This document shows positions 52,880-61,673 of a stretch of DNA of 64,000 nt, in pieces. The first letter of the stretch is position 1; each line of letters starts with the position of its first letter. This DNA is from Bosea sp. ANAM02 (GTDB taxonomy: Bacteria > Pseudomonadota > Alphaproteobacteria > Rhizobiales > Beijerinckiaceae): NCBI RefSeq assembly GCF_011764485.1, contig NZ_AP022848.1, positions 3,438,001 to 3,502,000 of the forward strand, read 5' to 3'. The notes below the pieces were generated by a model. The model ran no database searches. It worked only from the letters and a program-made list of their open reading frames with translations, and had not been told where the DNA came from. A program made the translations under genes and the position numbers.

Positions 52880-53530
52880 TCAGGCTGCGTTCATCCAGCC
52901 GAAGCGGATCGGGAAGCCCTCGCCGCCCAGGAGGTTGACGGTCTCGTAGAGCGGCAGGCCGACCACGCCGGTATAGGAACCGACGAGCTTGACGACGAAG
53001 GAGCCGGCGATGCCCTGCACCGCGTAGCCGCCGGCCTTGCCGCGCCATTCGCCCGAGGCGAGATAGGTCTCGATATCCTCGGTGGAGAGGCGCTTGAAGC
53101 GCAGGCGCGTCTCGACGATGCGGTCGCGGACCGCGCCGGAGGGCGTCACCAGCGCGACGCCGGTATAGACGCGGTGCGCACGGCCGGAGAGCAGGCGCAG
53201 ACAGGCGGCCGCCTCGTCGACGATCTCGGCCTTGGGCAGGATGCGCCGACCGACCGCGACGACCGTATCAGCGGCGAGAATGTAGCAGCCTTCGAGATCG
53301 GCGCGGGCCCTGGCGCCCTCGCGCGCGGCCTGCGCCTTCTCGCGCGCCAGGCGGCGGGCGAGATCGCGCGGGCGCTCGCCCTTGAGCGGGGTCTCGTCGA
53401 GATCGGCCGGCAGGAGCGCGTCCGGCTTCAGGCCCGCTTGCTCCAGCAAGGCGAGGCGGCGCGGCGAGGCCGATGCGAGAACGAGCATCGGCCGCCAGCC
53501 GGGATGTTTGGGAGTGGAGAAAAGGCTCAA
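52880..53530 (-). CDS. maf: Maf/YhdE-family nucleotide pyrophosphatase
   Basis: A 202-216-residue septum-protein-type nucleotide pyrophosphatase. Landmarks are the N-terminal [27 protein letters not shown], the catalytic-base region [31 protein letters not shown], and [36 protein letters not shown]. Two starts are possible: a TTG at 53530, giving 14 extra residues common in relatives, and an ATG at 53488 directly before the core. Neither has a good ribosome binding site. Confidence 0.9.
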   Translation of the reverse strand: MSLFSTPKHPGWRPMLVLASASPRRLALLEQAGLKPDALLPADLDETPLKGERPRDLARRLAREKAQAAREGARARADLEGCYILAADTVVAVGRRILPKAEIVDEAAACLRLLSGRAHRVYTGVALVTPSGAVRDRIVETRLRFKRLSTEDIETYLASGEWRGKAGGYAVQGIAGSFVVKLVGSYTGVVGLPLYETVNLLGGEGFPIRFGWMNAA

Positions 53531-53686
53531 CAGGCTGCTCGACAGGATCAGGGCGCCGGAAAGATCGGCTCCGGATCAGCCTTTAGAGCATTTCCGCAGG
53601 CCGATAAATCCATCTGGAGACGTGGAAGAGAGAAGATGCCACCCATTTGAGCACCCGCTCGAGCTGCCTGAAATCCGTGCGGGGCT

Positions 53687-53698
53687 CTGGTATACCAG
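53687..53698. promoter_or_regulatory. Perfect 12-bp palindrome CTGGTATACCAG
   Basis: It lies 88 bp before the gene at 53786. A GTATAC core is typical of FCD-type GntR operators, but no such regulator is adjacent, so the assignment is tentative. Confidence 0.3.
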
Positions 53699-53785
53699 GC
53701 ATTGCCAAGCCGCGCCGCAGATTGCAGACTTGCCTCCCCCTCGGCGCGGCGCTCTGGTGACCGCCGATCCACTGGAGTTTCCCTC

Positions 53786-54169
53786 ATGGCCCGACCGCGC
53801 AAATCGACGGGCTCCGCCCTTGCGACCGGCGCGGAGGCGCAGGTTCTCGCGGCCCGCCTGATGTCCATGCATGCGGAGGCCGGGCTGACCATTGCCATGC
53901 GGATGCCGCTCTTGATGAAAGGCGCCTTCGGCGACAGCAGGGGCCAGCGTGAGGCTGCCAAGGCGGTCATGGAAAAAGTCTCAGCCGTGGTCGAAAGCAG
54001 CGTCGCCGCGACGCAGGCGACGACGGCTTTCTGGTGGGGGCTCGCCCTCAACCCGCCCGGCCAGTTCGATGTGGCGACGGCGGCCGTCAAGGCTGCCGAC
54101 CGCACGCTGGAGCCCTTCGCCCGGCGCACCCGCGCCAATGCGGCGCGCCTCGGCGGCTATCGCCGCTAA
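53786..54169 (+). CDS. Small helical hypothetical protein
   Basis: A 127-residue protein beginning with a basic segment (MARPRKSTGSALATGAEAQVLAARL) and continuing helical (MRMPLLMKGAFGDSRGQREAAKAVMEKVSAVVESSVAATQATTAFWWGLALNPPGQFDVATAAVKAADRTLEPFARRTRANAARL). The composition is phasin-like. The frame opens at 53702, but ATG 53786 gives the natural N-terminus. Convergent with pssA. Confidence 0.6.
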   Translation: MARPRKSTGSALATGAEAQVLAARLMSMHAEAGLTIAMRMPLLMKGAFGDSRGQREAAKAVMEKVSAVVESSVAATQATTAFWWGLALNPPGQFDVATAAVKAADRTLEPFARRTRANAARLGGYRR

Positions 54170-54184
54170 TCTTCAAGACTATGA

Positions 54185-55027
54185 TCAGATCTGGCTTTCA
54201 GGAGCAGGCTCCGTCGCGGGAACCGGCGCCGCCAGCGCATGAACACGCTCCAGCTTGCGGTAGCGCGCGACGCTGACCGGAATCAGCGCGAGATAGGCGA
54301 GCACCACGACCGTCAGCACCTCGAAGGTGTAGGCGAAGAGCAGACCCGCGACGATCACCACCGCGACGAAGATCGGCAGCACCTGCGTGCGCGGGATGCG
54401 CGTGCCGAGCGTCTTGCCGGCATAGCAGGGGATGCGCGAGATCGTCAGGAAGGCGATGAACAGGATGTAGATGCCGACGGGCAGCGCGCCATATTGCTGC
54501 ACGGGCACGCCGATGATGTGGAGATAGAGCGGCAGCATGGCGGTGATTGCGCCCGCGGGCGCCGGCATGCCGACGAAGAAGTCCTTCTGCCAGTCCGGGC
54601 GGTCGGGATCGTCGATCATCACGTTGAAGCGCGCGAGCCGGAGCGCCATGGCGCAGGCCAGCGTCAGCACGATGATCCAGCCGACCGATTTCAGGTCGTG
54701 CAGGACGAAGATCCACAGGACGTAGCCGGTGGCGACGCCGAAATTGACGAAATCCGACAGTGAATCGAGCTCGGCGCCGAAGCGCGAGGTGCCCTTGAGC
54801 AGGCGCGCCAGGCGGCCGTCGACGCCGTCGAGCGCCGCCGCGATCAGGATGCAGATCGTCGCCGTCTCCAGCTTGCCCTCGACGACGAGGCGCATCGCGG
54901 TGAGGCCGAGGCAGAGCGCCAGCAGCGTGATGACGTTCGGCGCCAGCAGACGGAAGGGAATCGGCTTGAAGCGGGCACGCTTGGATTCGGCGCGCTCGGG
55001 CTCGAAGGGAGGAAACAGGTCGCTCAT
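54185..55027 (-). CDS. pssA: CDP-diacylglycerol-serine O-phosphatidyltransferase
   Basis: An integral inner-membrane enzyme of 280 residues joining serine to CDP-diacylglycerol to make phosphatidylserine. The CDP-alcohol phosphotransferase signature DGRLARLLKGTSRFGAELDSLSD (D-G-x2-A-R-x8-G-x3-D-x3-D) is complete near residues 70-92, with about eight hydrophobic helices. It follows psd in the same direction, so the two steps to phosphatidylethanolamine are paired, although a 162-bp repeat separates them. Confidence 0.95.
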   Translation of the reverse strand: MSDLFPPFEPERAESKRARFKPIPFRLLAPNVITLLALCLGLTAMRLVVEGKLETATICILIAAALDGVDGRLARLLKGTSRFGAELDSLSDFVNFGVATGYVLWIFVLHDLKSVGWIIVLTLACAMALRLARFNVMIDDPDRPDWQKDFFVGMPAPAGAITAMLPLYLHIIGVPVQQYGALPVGIYILFIAFLTISRIPCYAGKTLGTRIPRTQVLPIFVAVVIVAGLLFAYTFEVLTVVVLAYLALIPVSVARYRKLERVHALAAPVPATEPAPESQI

Positions 55028-55075
55028 GTGAGCCGGAATACGCGGTTTTGGGGACGCAGGCTAGGCTCAGCAAGT

Positions 55076-55237
55076 GTCATCCCGCACGCGCTGCGGCGCG
55101 AAGTGCCGCTGCGCAGATGCGGGACCGCGCGACGAAATGGTCGCCCATCCTGAATGCCGCCGAGAGAGCTGCCCTCTCCTGGTGACGGTCCCGTGTCTGC
55201 GCAGCGGCATTGCATGCCGCAGCGCGCACGGGATGAC
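55076..55237. repeat. GTCATCCCG-bounded palindromic element between psd and pssA
   Basis: A 162-bp element with termini GTCATCCCG and CGGGATGAC and internal complementary blocks (GCGGCGCGAAGTGCCGCTGC; CGCAGCGGCATTGCATGCCG). No gene inside. Confidence 0.75.
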
Positions 55238-55271
55238 ATGTGCTTCAGCAGCGGCCTTTCGACAGCGCTCG

Positions 55272-55973
55272 TCAGATGTCGCGGAAGCTGCGCGCGACCG
55301 GCTCGTTGCCGGTCAGATCGGCGAGCACGGTCTCGCCGGCGATCGCAGTCTGGCCCTCGCCGACCAGCGGCACGACATGGGACGGCAGGTAGACGTCGAC
55401 GCGCGAGCCGAAGCGGATCAGGCCGAAACGCTCGCCGGTGCCGAGCACATCGCCTTCCTTGACGAAGGGCACGATGCGGCGCGCGATCAGGCCGGCGATC
55501 TGGACGACGCCGACGATGCCGGAACCGGTCTCGATCGCCAGCGCGTTGCGCTCGTTGTCGTCGCTCGCCTTGTCGAGCTCGGCATTGAGGAAGAGGCCGG
55601 GCGTATAGGCGATCTTGGCGATGCGGCCGGGCACGGGCGCGCGGTTCACATGGCAGTCGAAGACGTTCATGAAGATCGAGATGCGGGTCATCGGCTCGGC
55701 CGGGAGCTCGAGTTCCGGCGGCGGCAGCGACTGCGCGATCTGGCTGATGCGGCCGTCGGCCGGCGAAATCACCAGCCCCTCGCGTTGCGGCGTGACGCGG
55801 ACGGGATCGCGGAAGAAGTAGCAGATCCAGATCGTGATGATCGCGCCGATCCAGCCGAAGGGCGACCAGAGATTGGCGAGGATGATCGTCGCCACAAGGC
55901 CGATCGCGATGAAGACATAGCCCTCCTTGTGGATGGGCACGATCACCTTGCGGACTGAATCGACGAGGGACAT
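55272..55973 (-). CDS. psd: Phosphatidylserine decarboxylase proenzyme
   Basis: A 233-residue short-type Psd that makes phosphatidylethanolamine at the inner membrane. One N-terminal hydrophobic hairpin ([16 protein letters not shown] and [13 protein letters not shown]) precedes [12 protein letters not shown] and [13 protein letters not shown]. The self-cleavage site that forms the pyruvoyl group is Gly189-Ser190 in [16 protein letters not shown]. Start at 55973, where the family begins ([19 protein letters not shown]). The frame extends upstream without homology. Confidence 0.95.
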   Translation of the reverse strand: MSLVDSVRKVIVPIHKEGYVFIAIGLVATIILANLWSPFGWIGAIITIWICYFFRDPVRVTPQREGLVISPADGRISQIAQSLPPPELELPAEPMTRISIFMNVFDCHVNRAPVPGRIAKIAYTPGLFLNAELDKASDDNERNALAIETGSGIVGVVQIAGLIARRIVPFVKEGDVLGTGERFGLIRFGSRVDVYLPSHVVPLVGEGQTAIAGETVLADLTGNEPVARSFRDI

Positions 55974-56133
55974 GAGGCGGATTCCGTTGGACTGCCGGCG
56001 CCGGGCGCACGGGAATGGCATGGTCGCCTCCGAAAGCCGGCGGCGAGCGTTGCGCTGATTTAGGGGGTTCCGGCGCGAAGGGAAAGCCCTGCCGCGCGCC
56101 GGTCAGCGGCGCGCGATGTCGCGGATGGGCGCG

Positions 56134-56625
56134 TCATGCTGCCCGGGGCGGCACCTGGACGAAGCGGACCGCCGCCTTCCAGGTCAGCAGAGCGAAGACG
56201 ACGAGGACGATGCCCTGGGCGATGCCGAAGGGCGGCTCGGACTGGGTCGGCGCCAGCGCATGCAGGGCCGGGACCTTGCCGAAGAGCTGCGCGACCAGCA
56301 CGAAGATCAGCAGGTAAAAGGAGAGCACCGCCATGATCGCATAGATGCGGCGCCAGCCCCCCTCCAGCCGGCGCCCATAGAGCGCATAGCCTGCGATCGC
56401 GACCAGCACGATATGGATCGCGCCGACGATATGGGACGGCAGCACGCTGTTGAACGGGAAGCCGAAGCCGGTCGCGCTGGTCGCGAAGGCGGTGGAGAGG
56501 AACACGCCGGTCCAGCCCGGCCGGGTGTGTCCGTGGAGCAGCCCGGCCGCCACCGGAAAACCGGCCACGATCGCGATCAGGCTCAGCCAGGTGTGGAAAC
56601 CTACGAATGTGGTCGGATCGAACAT
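56134..56625 (-). CDS. Small multi-helix membrane protein, unknown
   Basis: A 163-residue protein with about five hydrophobic segments (WLSLIAIVAGFPVAAGLL; VGAIHIVLVAIAGYALYG; IYAIMAVLSFYLLIFVLVAQLFG; GIAQGIVLVVFALLTWKAAV). Histidines at HTWL, LLHGHTRP and HIVGAIHI might bind a cofactor, but I recognise no family. It stands alone, 165 bp downstream of psd's outer side. Confidence 0.75.
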   Translation of the reverse strand: MFDPTTFVGFHTWLSLIAIVAGFPVAAGLLHGHTRPGWTGVFLSTAFATSATGFGFPFNSVLPSHIVGAIHIVLVAIAGYALYGRRLEGGWRRIYAIMAVLSFYLLIFVLVAQLFGKVPALHALAPTQSEPPFGIAQGIVLVVFALLTWKAAVRFVQVPPRAA

Positions 56626-56727
56626 GGCAGCCCCCCAGCTTCACCCTGCCGGAGCAGCATGCAGGAAACGGACCGCAGTTGCGAGGAGTTTTAAGCTGCG
56701 CCGAGGCAGGGGCCAGATGCCCTTACC

Positions 56728-56818
56728 GTCATGGTCGGGCTTGTCCCGGCCATCCACGTCTTCCTTCGGCGAAGGCGGTGTTCAAGGCGTGGATGCTCGC
56801 CACAAGGGCGAGCATGAC
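56728..56818. repeat. GTCATG...CATGAC dispersed repeat
   Basis: About 91 bp running from GTCATGGTCGGGCTTGTCCC to GCCACAAGGGCGAGCATGAC, of the same general style as the other bounded elements but a different sequence family. It lies just beyond the ABC exporter stop. Confidence 0.6.
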
Positions 56819-56837
56819 GGCCTTCGACAGCCCTTCT

Positions 56838-58748
56838 TTACGACAGCGTCACCCTGACGCTCTCGCCCTCGGCCTCGGTCGCGCGCTGGAGCGTCGCCTT
56901 GGCCTCGTCGACCTCGCGCTGGCGGTTCCACATCGCGGCATAGACGCCGCCCGCCGCGAGGAGATCGCGATGGTGACCGCGCTCGACGATCCGGCCTTTG
57001 TCGAGCACGATGATCTCGTCGGCATTGACCACGGTCGATAGCCGGTGGGCGATGACCAGCGTGGTGCGGCCTTCGCTCACCCGGTCGAGCGCATCCTGGA
57101 TCTCCTTCTCCGTGAAGGAATCGAGCGCCGAGGTCGCCTCATCGAGGACGAGCACCGGTGGGCCCTTCAGGATGGTGCGGGCGATGGCAACGCGCTGCTT
57201 CTCGCCGCCGGAGAGCTTCAGGCCGCGCTCGCCAACCGAGGTCGCGTAACCTTCCGGAAGCAGGCGGATGAAGCGGTCGATCTGGGCAAGGCGCGCGGCC
57301 TCCTCGACCTCGGCCATGGTCGCCTCGGGGCGGCCGTAAAGGATGTTGTACTCGATGGTGTCGTTGAACAGCACGGTATCCTGCGGGACCATGCCGATGG
57401 CGGCGCGCAGCGAAACCTGCTGGACATCGGCGATCGGCTGCCCGTCGATGAGGATGCGGCCTCCTTGCGGCTCGTAGAAGCGGAAGAGCAGGCGCGAGAT
57501 CGTCGACTTGCCGGCGCCGGACGGACCCACGATCGCCACCGTCTGGCCGGGCAGCACCTTGAAAGAGACGCCGCGCAGGATCGGCCGCTCCGGCACATAG
57601 GCGAAATGTACGTCCTCGAAGACGACCTCTCCGGCCGGGACGACCAGGGGCTGCGCGCCGGGCTTGTCCTGAATCTCGGGGTCGCGACCGATCAGCGAGA
57701 ACATCTGGGCGATATCGAGCGTCGCCTGCTTGATCTCGCGATAGACGGTGCCCATGAAGTTCAGCGGCAGGTAGAGCTGGATCAGCATCGCGTTGATCAG
57801 GATGAGGTCGCCGACCGTGTTGGTGCCGGCCTGGAAGCCACGCACCGCCATCACCATCGACAGCGTCAGCCCCACCGCGAAGATCGCGGCCTGGCCGAAA
57901 TTGAGCCAGGCGAGCGAGGTGTAGGACTTGATCGAGTTGCGCTCGTAAAGCGCCATCGAACGGTCGTAGCGCGCGGTCTCGCGGGCCTCGGCGCCGAAAT
58001 ATTTCACTGTCTCGTAATTCAGCAGCGAATCGATCGCCTTGGCATTGGCGTCGGTGTCGGACTCGTTCATCGCGGTGCGGATGGCGATGCGCCACTCCGT
58101 CGCCTTGATGGTGTAGGTCATGTAGGCCGTGACCATGGTCACCAGCACGACGACATAGCGCCAGTCGAACAGATAGAGCAGCACCGCGATGATCAGCGTG
58201 ACCTCGATGATCACCGGCACGAGCTGGTTGAGGCCGAGGCGGACCATCTCCTCGATGCCGTTGCGGCCGCGCTCCAGAACACGGGTGAGCCCGCCGGTCT
58301 TGCGCTCCAGATGGAAGCGCAGCGAGAGATGGTGAAGATGGCCGAAGGTCTGCAGCGCCAGCGTGCGCACCGCATGCATGAAGACCGGGGCGAAGATCGC
58401 GTCTCGCAACTGCACGAAGGCGGCCGCACCGACGCGGGCGAGCCCGTAGAGCATCGTCAGCGCCAGCGGCGCGCCGACCAGCCAGGGCAGCCATTTCTCG
58501 AGATTCGAATAGGAGCCCGCCAGCGCATCTGTCACCCATTTGAAGGTGAAGGGCACACCCATCAGCACGAGCCGTCCGCACAGCATCAGGGAGAAGGCGG
58601 CGACGACGCGGCCACGCAGGTCCGCTCGCTCGGCCGGCCAGAGATAGGGCCAGAGCGCACGGAAGGTGGCGAAGAAGCCGGCTCCGGGCTGGATGACGGC
58701 AGAGCGATGAAAGCTCGACGCCGGGGGCGGCGCAGACGGCGCGGACAT
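56838..58748 (-). CDS. ABC exporter, Atm1/HMT1-like half-transporter
   Basis: A 636-residue half-transporter working as a homodimer in the inner membrane. The membrane domain spans about residues 40-340 and includes the Atm1-type region KTGGLTRVLERGRNGIEEMVRLGLNQLVPVIIEV and LLNYETVKYFGAEARETARYD. The ATPase domain has Walker A GPSGAGKST, the signature LSGGEKQR, Walker B VLVLDEATSALD, and the switch IAHRLST. Bacterial relatives export glutathione-linked metal or sulfur compounds. Start 58748 (MSAPSAPPPAS) is preferred; the frame opens at 58859. Confidence 0.92.
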   Translation of the reverse strand: MSAPSAPPPASSFHRSAVIQPGAGFFATFRALWPYLWPAERADLRGRVVAAFSLMLCGRLVLMGVPFTFKWVTDALAGSYSNLEKWLPWLVGAPLALTMLYGLARVGAAAFVQLRDAIFAPVFMHAVRTLALQTFGHLHHLSLRFHLERKTGGLTRVLERGRNGIEEMVRLGLNQLVPVIIEVTLIIAVLLYLFDWRYVVVLVTMVTAYMTYTIKATEWRIAIRTAMNESDTDANAKAIDSLLNYETVKYFGAEARETARYDRSMALYERNSIKSYTSLAWLNFGQAAIFAVGLTLSMVMAVRGFQAGTNTVGDLILINAMLIQLYLPLNFMGTVYREIKQATLDIAQMFSLIGRDPEIQDKPGAQPLVVPAGEVVFEDVHFAYVPERPILRGVSFKVLPGQTVAIVGPSGAGKSTISRLLFRFYEPQGGRILIDGQPIADVQQVSLRAAIGMVPQDTVLFNDTIEYNILYGRPEATMAEVEEAARLAQIDRFIRLLPEGYATSVGERGLKLSGGEKQRVAIARTILKGPPVLVLDEATSALDSFTEKEIQDALDRVSEGRTTLVIAHRLSTVVNADEIIVLDKGRIVERGHHRDLLAAGGVYAAMWNRQREVDEAKATLQRATEAEGESVRVTLS

Positions 58749-58924
58749 TTTCAAACGATTCCAGTTGGCGCGTTCATATAGACGCAATCGCGCGCGGTTG
58801 CAGGGGAATGTCGTTGCGTGGAGAACATGGCTCGGGCTGCCCGAAAGCTGCCTTCCCACCGCCCCATCCCGGGTATCTCATCTCCGCCAGAGCGTCCGAC
58901 GCTCGACATGGGGAAGGAAATATC

Positions 58925-59263
58925 ATGAAGGCTCAACAGCTTGCGGTTTCCGGTGTCGGCATTGCCGTCGCACTCCTCCTCGCCCCGCCGGCCATGGCGC
59001 AGGGCTCCCGGCCGCATCCGCAGATCACGATCACCAACCAGCGCGCGGTGCCGCTGAGCAATTTCGCGATCGCGACGCCGGGCGATCAGCCGCGCCTCGT
59101 CGCGAAGCTCGCCAAGCCGCTGGCGCCGGGCAAGAGCGTCTCGCTCAGGCTCAACAAGCCGCAGGGCTGCGCCTACACCGTGCAGGCACGATTCGAGGAC
59201 GAGGCCGAGAGCGACGCCGACATGGACCTGTGCAAGGATCGCGTGATCCGGCTGACGGAGTGA
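58925..59263 (+). CDS. Small exported protein, unknown
   Basis: A 112-residue periplasmic protein with a signal peptide (VSGVGIAVALLLAPPAMAQ, cleavage near residue 26). A small beta-rich domain follows (ITITNQRAVPLSNFAIAT ... KSVSLRLNKPQGCAYTVQARFEDE) with two cysteines (about residues 79 and 105) that could form a disulfide. GGGGAAGGA precedes the start. No family recognised. Convergent with cimA. Confidence 0.78.
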   Translation: MKAQQLAVSGVGIAVALLLAPPAMAQGSRPHPQITITNQRAVPLSNFAIATPGDQPRLVAKLAKPLAPGKSVSLRLNKPQGCAYTVQARFEDEAESDADMDLCKDRVIRLTE

Positions 59264-59284
59264 GGACCTAATATCTCCTCCGCC

Positions 59285-59396
59285 GTCATCCCGGACAAGC
59301 GGCGAAGCCGCGCCGATCCGGGATCCATTCCGGAGCGCTTCCGGCAAAGGTTCAGGCATGGATCCCGGGTCTGCGCTTCGCTCCGCCCGGGATGAC
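59285..59396. repeat. Dispersed GTCATCCCGG repeat, copy B
   Basis: A 112-bp counterpart of 27497-27606 with the same termini. The central core of about 49 bp differs at three positions. It lies between convergent genes just beyond cimA. Confidence 0.85.
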
Positions 59397-59419
59397 CAGC
59401 GTTTTCGGTGGGAAGGTCC

Positions 59420-61018
59420 TCAAGCCGTCGCGCCGGCCTTCACCAGCTTGTAGGTGATCGAGTCGACCAGCGCCTGGAACGAGGCGTCGATGATGTTGGC
59501 GCTGACGCCGACCGTGGTCCAGCGCTCGCCGGTCTCGTCGCCGGACTCGATCAGCACGCGCGTCACCGCATCGGTGCCGCCCTGGAAAATGCGGACCTTG
59601 TAATCCACCAGCCGCAGACCGCCGATCAGCGACTGATAGCGGCCGAGATCCTTGCGCAGGGCGATATCGAGCGCGTTGACAGGGCCGGCATCGCCTTCCG
59701 CCGCCGAGATCAGCAGGTCGTCGCCGACCTTCACCTTCACGATCGCCTCGGAGAAGGTGACGAGCTCGCCCAGCGCATTGTAGCGGCGCTCGACATTCAC
59801 GGCGAAGCGCTCGACTGCGAAATAATCCGGGACCTCGCCCAGGATGCGCTTGACCAGCAGGAAGAACGAGGCGTCGGCCCCCTCGAAGGCATAGCCCTGC
59901 GCCTCCTTGTCCTTGATCTCCGCGAGCACGCGGTTGAGGCGCGGATCGTCGCGGCCGAGGGTGACGCCGATGCGCTCCAGCTCGGCGACGAGGTTCGACT
60001 TGCCGCCCTGGTCGGAGATCAGGACTTTTCGGGTGTTGCCGGACGCTTCCGGCGCGACATGCTCGTAGGTGCGCGGGTCCTTCAGCACGGCCGAGGCATG
60101 GATGCCGGCCTTGGTGGCGAAGGCCGAGGCGCCGACGAAGGGCGCATGCCGGTTCGGGGCGCGGTTCAGCATCTCGTCGAGCGCGCGCGAGACATGGGTC
60201 AATTCGCCAAGCTGGTCCTCGCTGACGCCGAGCTCGAAACGGCCGCGATAGCGCTCCTTGAGCTTCAGCGCACCGATCAGCGTGACGAGATTGGCATTGC
60301 CGCAGCGTTCGCCGAGCCCGTTCAGCGTGCCCTGGATCTGGCGCGCGCCGGCCTCGATCGCGGCCAGCGAATTGGCGACGGCGCAGCCGCAATCGTCATG
60401 GGCGTGGATGCCGAGGTTGTCGCCGGGCACGGTCCTGGCGACCTCGCGCACGATCGCACCGATCTCGTCGGGCAACGTGCCGCCATTTGTGTCGCAGAGC
60501 ACGACCCAGCGCGCGCCGGCCTCGTAGGCCGTGCGGGCGCAGGCGAGCGCGTAGTCGGGATTGGCCTTGTACCCGTCGAAGAAATGCTCGCAATCGAGCA
60601 TCACCTCGCGGCCGGCGGCCTTCGCGGTTTCGACGCTCTCGCGGATGCCGGCGAGGTTCTCTTCCAGCGAGATCTCGAGCGCGACATGGACGTGATAGTC
60701 CCAGGCCTTGGCGACGAAGACGATGGTGTCGGCCTTCGCCTCCAGCAGCGCGGCGATGCCGGGGTCGTTGGCGGCCGAGCGCCCTGCCCGCTTGGTCATG
60801 CCGAAGGCGGCGAATTTCGCCTGCTTCGTCGCCTTCTGCTCGAAGAAGGCGGTATCCAGCGGGTTGGCGCCGGGATAACCGCCCTCGACATAATCGACGC
60901 CGAGACGATCGAGCAGGCTTGCTACCGCGCGCTTGTCGTCGAGCGAGAAATCGACGCCCGTGGTCTGGGCGCCGTCGCGCAGCGTCGTGTCGAAGAGATG
61001 GACGCGTGCCGCGCTCAT
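59420..61018 (-). CDS. cimA: (R)-citramalate synthase
   Basis: A 532-residue member of the isopropylmalate-synthase family making citramalate from pyruvate and acetyl-CoA, a threonine-independent route to isoleucine. Landmarks are LFDTTLRDGAQTTGVDFS (metal-binding Asp), DYVEGGYPGANPLD, VLCDTNGGTLPDEI, and IHAHDDCGCAVANSLAAIEAGA. The C-terminal regulatory domain follows (LVDYKVRIFQGGTDAVTRVLIESGD). The YVEGGYPGANP variant separates CimA from LeuA (2314-3996). The start overlaps the stop of a 36-codon gene (ATGA). Confidence 0.94.
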   Translation of the reverse strand: MSAARVHLFDTTLRDGAQTTGVDFSLDDKRAVASLLDRLGVDYVEGGYPGANPLDTAFFEQKATKQAKFAAFGMTKRAGRSAANDPGIAALLEAKADTIVFVAKAWDYHVHVALEISLEENLAGIRESVETAKAAGREVMLDCEHFFDGYKANPDYALACARTAYEAGARWVVLCDTNGGTLPDEIGAIVREVARTVPGDNLGIHAHDDCGCAVANSLAAIEAGARQIQGTLNGLGERCGNANLVTLIGALKLKERYRGRFELGVSEDQLGELTHVSRALDEMLNRAPNRHAPFVGASAFATKAGIHASAVLKDPRTYEHVAPEASGNTRKVLISDQGGKSNLVAELERIGVTLGRDDPRLNRVLAEIKDKEAQGYAFEGADASFFLLVKRILGEVPDYFAVERFAVNVERRYNALGELVTFSEAIVKVKVGDDLLISAAEGDAGPVNALDIALRKDLGRYQSLIGGLRLVDYKVRIFQGGTDAVTRVLIESGDETGERWTTVGVSANIIDASFQALVDSITYKLVKAGATA

Positions 61019-61125
61019 CGCTCCCGCCTCAATTTGAAGCGGACGACGCGCGGCATGACCATCGCCAGCATGACCAGCTTGATGGCGAAGGAGAGCGAGC
61101 CCGCCGGGCGGATCTTCGGGCTCAT
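61015..61125 (-). CDS. 36-residue small protein coupled to cimA
   Basis: A 37-codon frame reads [20 protein letters not shown] and continues AMVMPRVVRFKLRRER. One amphipathic or membrane-type helix (SLSFAIKLVMLAMVM) is followed by a strongly basic tail. The start overlaps the DUF559 gene stop and its stop overlaps the cimA start, both as ATGA, so ribosomes could pass through all three. That double coupling is the main argument that it is a real gene. Function unknown; it could be a membrane-bound peptide or simply a coupling device. Confidence 0.5.
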   Translation of the reverse strand: MSPKIRPAGSLSFAIKLVMLAMVMPRVVRFKLRRER

Positions 61126-61136
61126 CGTTTCACCTC
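61119..61136. repeat. 18-bp imperfect direct repeat, distal copy
   Basis: On the minus strand GAGGTGAAACGATGAGCC, matching GAGGTGAAGCGATGAACC at 61667-61684 at 16 of 18 positions. Each copy encodes the last residues EVKR, the stop, and the overlapping ATG of the next gene. Confidence 0.85.
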
Positions 61137-61673
61137 ATGAACAGCTTCATCGTCAATCGTCGCACCTTCGAGATCATGCCAAAGCGTGTCACGCACCTCA
61201 TCCGGGCGCGTCAAGATGTCAGCATTCCAGAAACGGCGCACCCGGAAGCCCTGAGCTGTCAACCAAGCGTCGTGCTCGGCATCATAGGTGCTCTCGGCAT
61301 GCTGGCCGCCATCAACCTCCACGATCAAGCGCTTCGCCGGACAGACGAAATCGGCAATGTATCGGCCGATCTGGACCTGCCGTCGGAATTTGAAGCCACT
61401 GAAGCGGCGATCACGCAGTAGAAGCCATAGCGTACGCTCGGCTTCCGTAGGTTCATGCCGCATCGCGCGGGCGCGCTCCTTCAACACCTCCTGCGCAGGC
61501 AGCCGCGTCTTCCCTTCTCCCCTTGCGGGAGAAGGTGGCTGCGAAGCAGACGGATGAGGGGTCGCACCGCCCTCCCCGGTTTGCAGTTCGGGAGAGCCAA
61601 AACCGGCAGCGTCGCGCGACCCCTCACCCCAACCCTCTCCCGCAAGGGGAGAGGGGGCTCGGTCGCGGTTCAT
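61122..61673 (-). CDS. DUF559-type endonuclease-domain protein with repeat-derived N-terminus
   Basis: The C-terminal ~113 residues form a restriction-endonuclease-like DUF559 domain: [57 protein letters not shown], with the PD-(D/E)xK-type residues in IADFVC and IVEVDGGQH, then [24 protein letters not shown]. The ATG at 61673 overlaps the cysS stop, but the first ~55 residues ([12 protein letters not shown] ... PSPARGEG) are translated from a palindromic intergenic repeat at 61513-61657. The functional start may be the ATG at 61463. Such proteins are common and of unknown role, possibly linked to very short patch repair-like nucleases. Confidence 0.75.
   Translation of the reverse strand: MNRDRAPSPLAGEGWGEGSRDAAGFGSPELQTGEGGATPHPSASQPPSPARGEGKTRLPAQEVLKERARAMRHEPTEAERTLWLLLRDRRFSGFKFRRQVQIGRYIADFVCPAKRLIVEVDGGQHAESTYDAEHDAWLTAQGFRVRRFWNADILTRPDEVRDTLWHDLEGATIDDEAVHEVKR
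61513..61657. repeat. CTCTCCC(G)CAAGGGGAGAG palindromic repeat element
   Basis: The outer arms CCTTCTCCCCTTGCGGGAGA and CCTCTCCCGCAAGGGGAGAG are each hairpins, with a middle of about 100 bp including GATGAGGGGTCGCACC and its partner GGTCGCGCGACCCCTCACCC. This is the widespread repeat read in protein databases as LAGEGWGEG. It supplies the start of the DUF559 frame. Confidence 0.8.
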
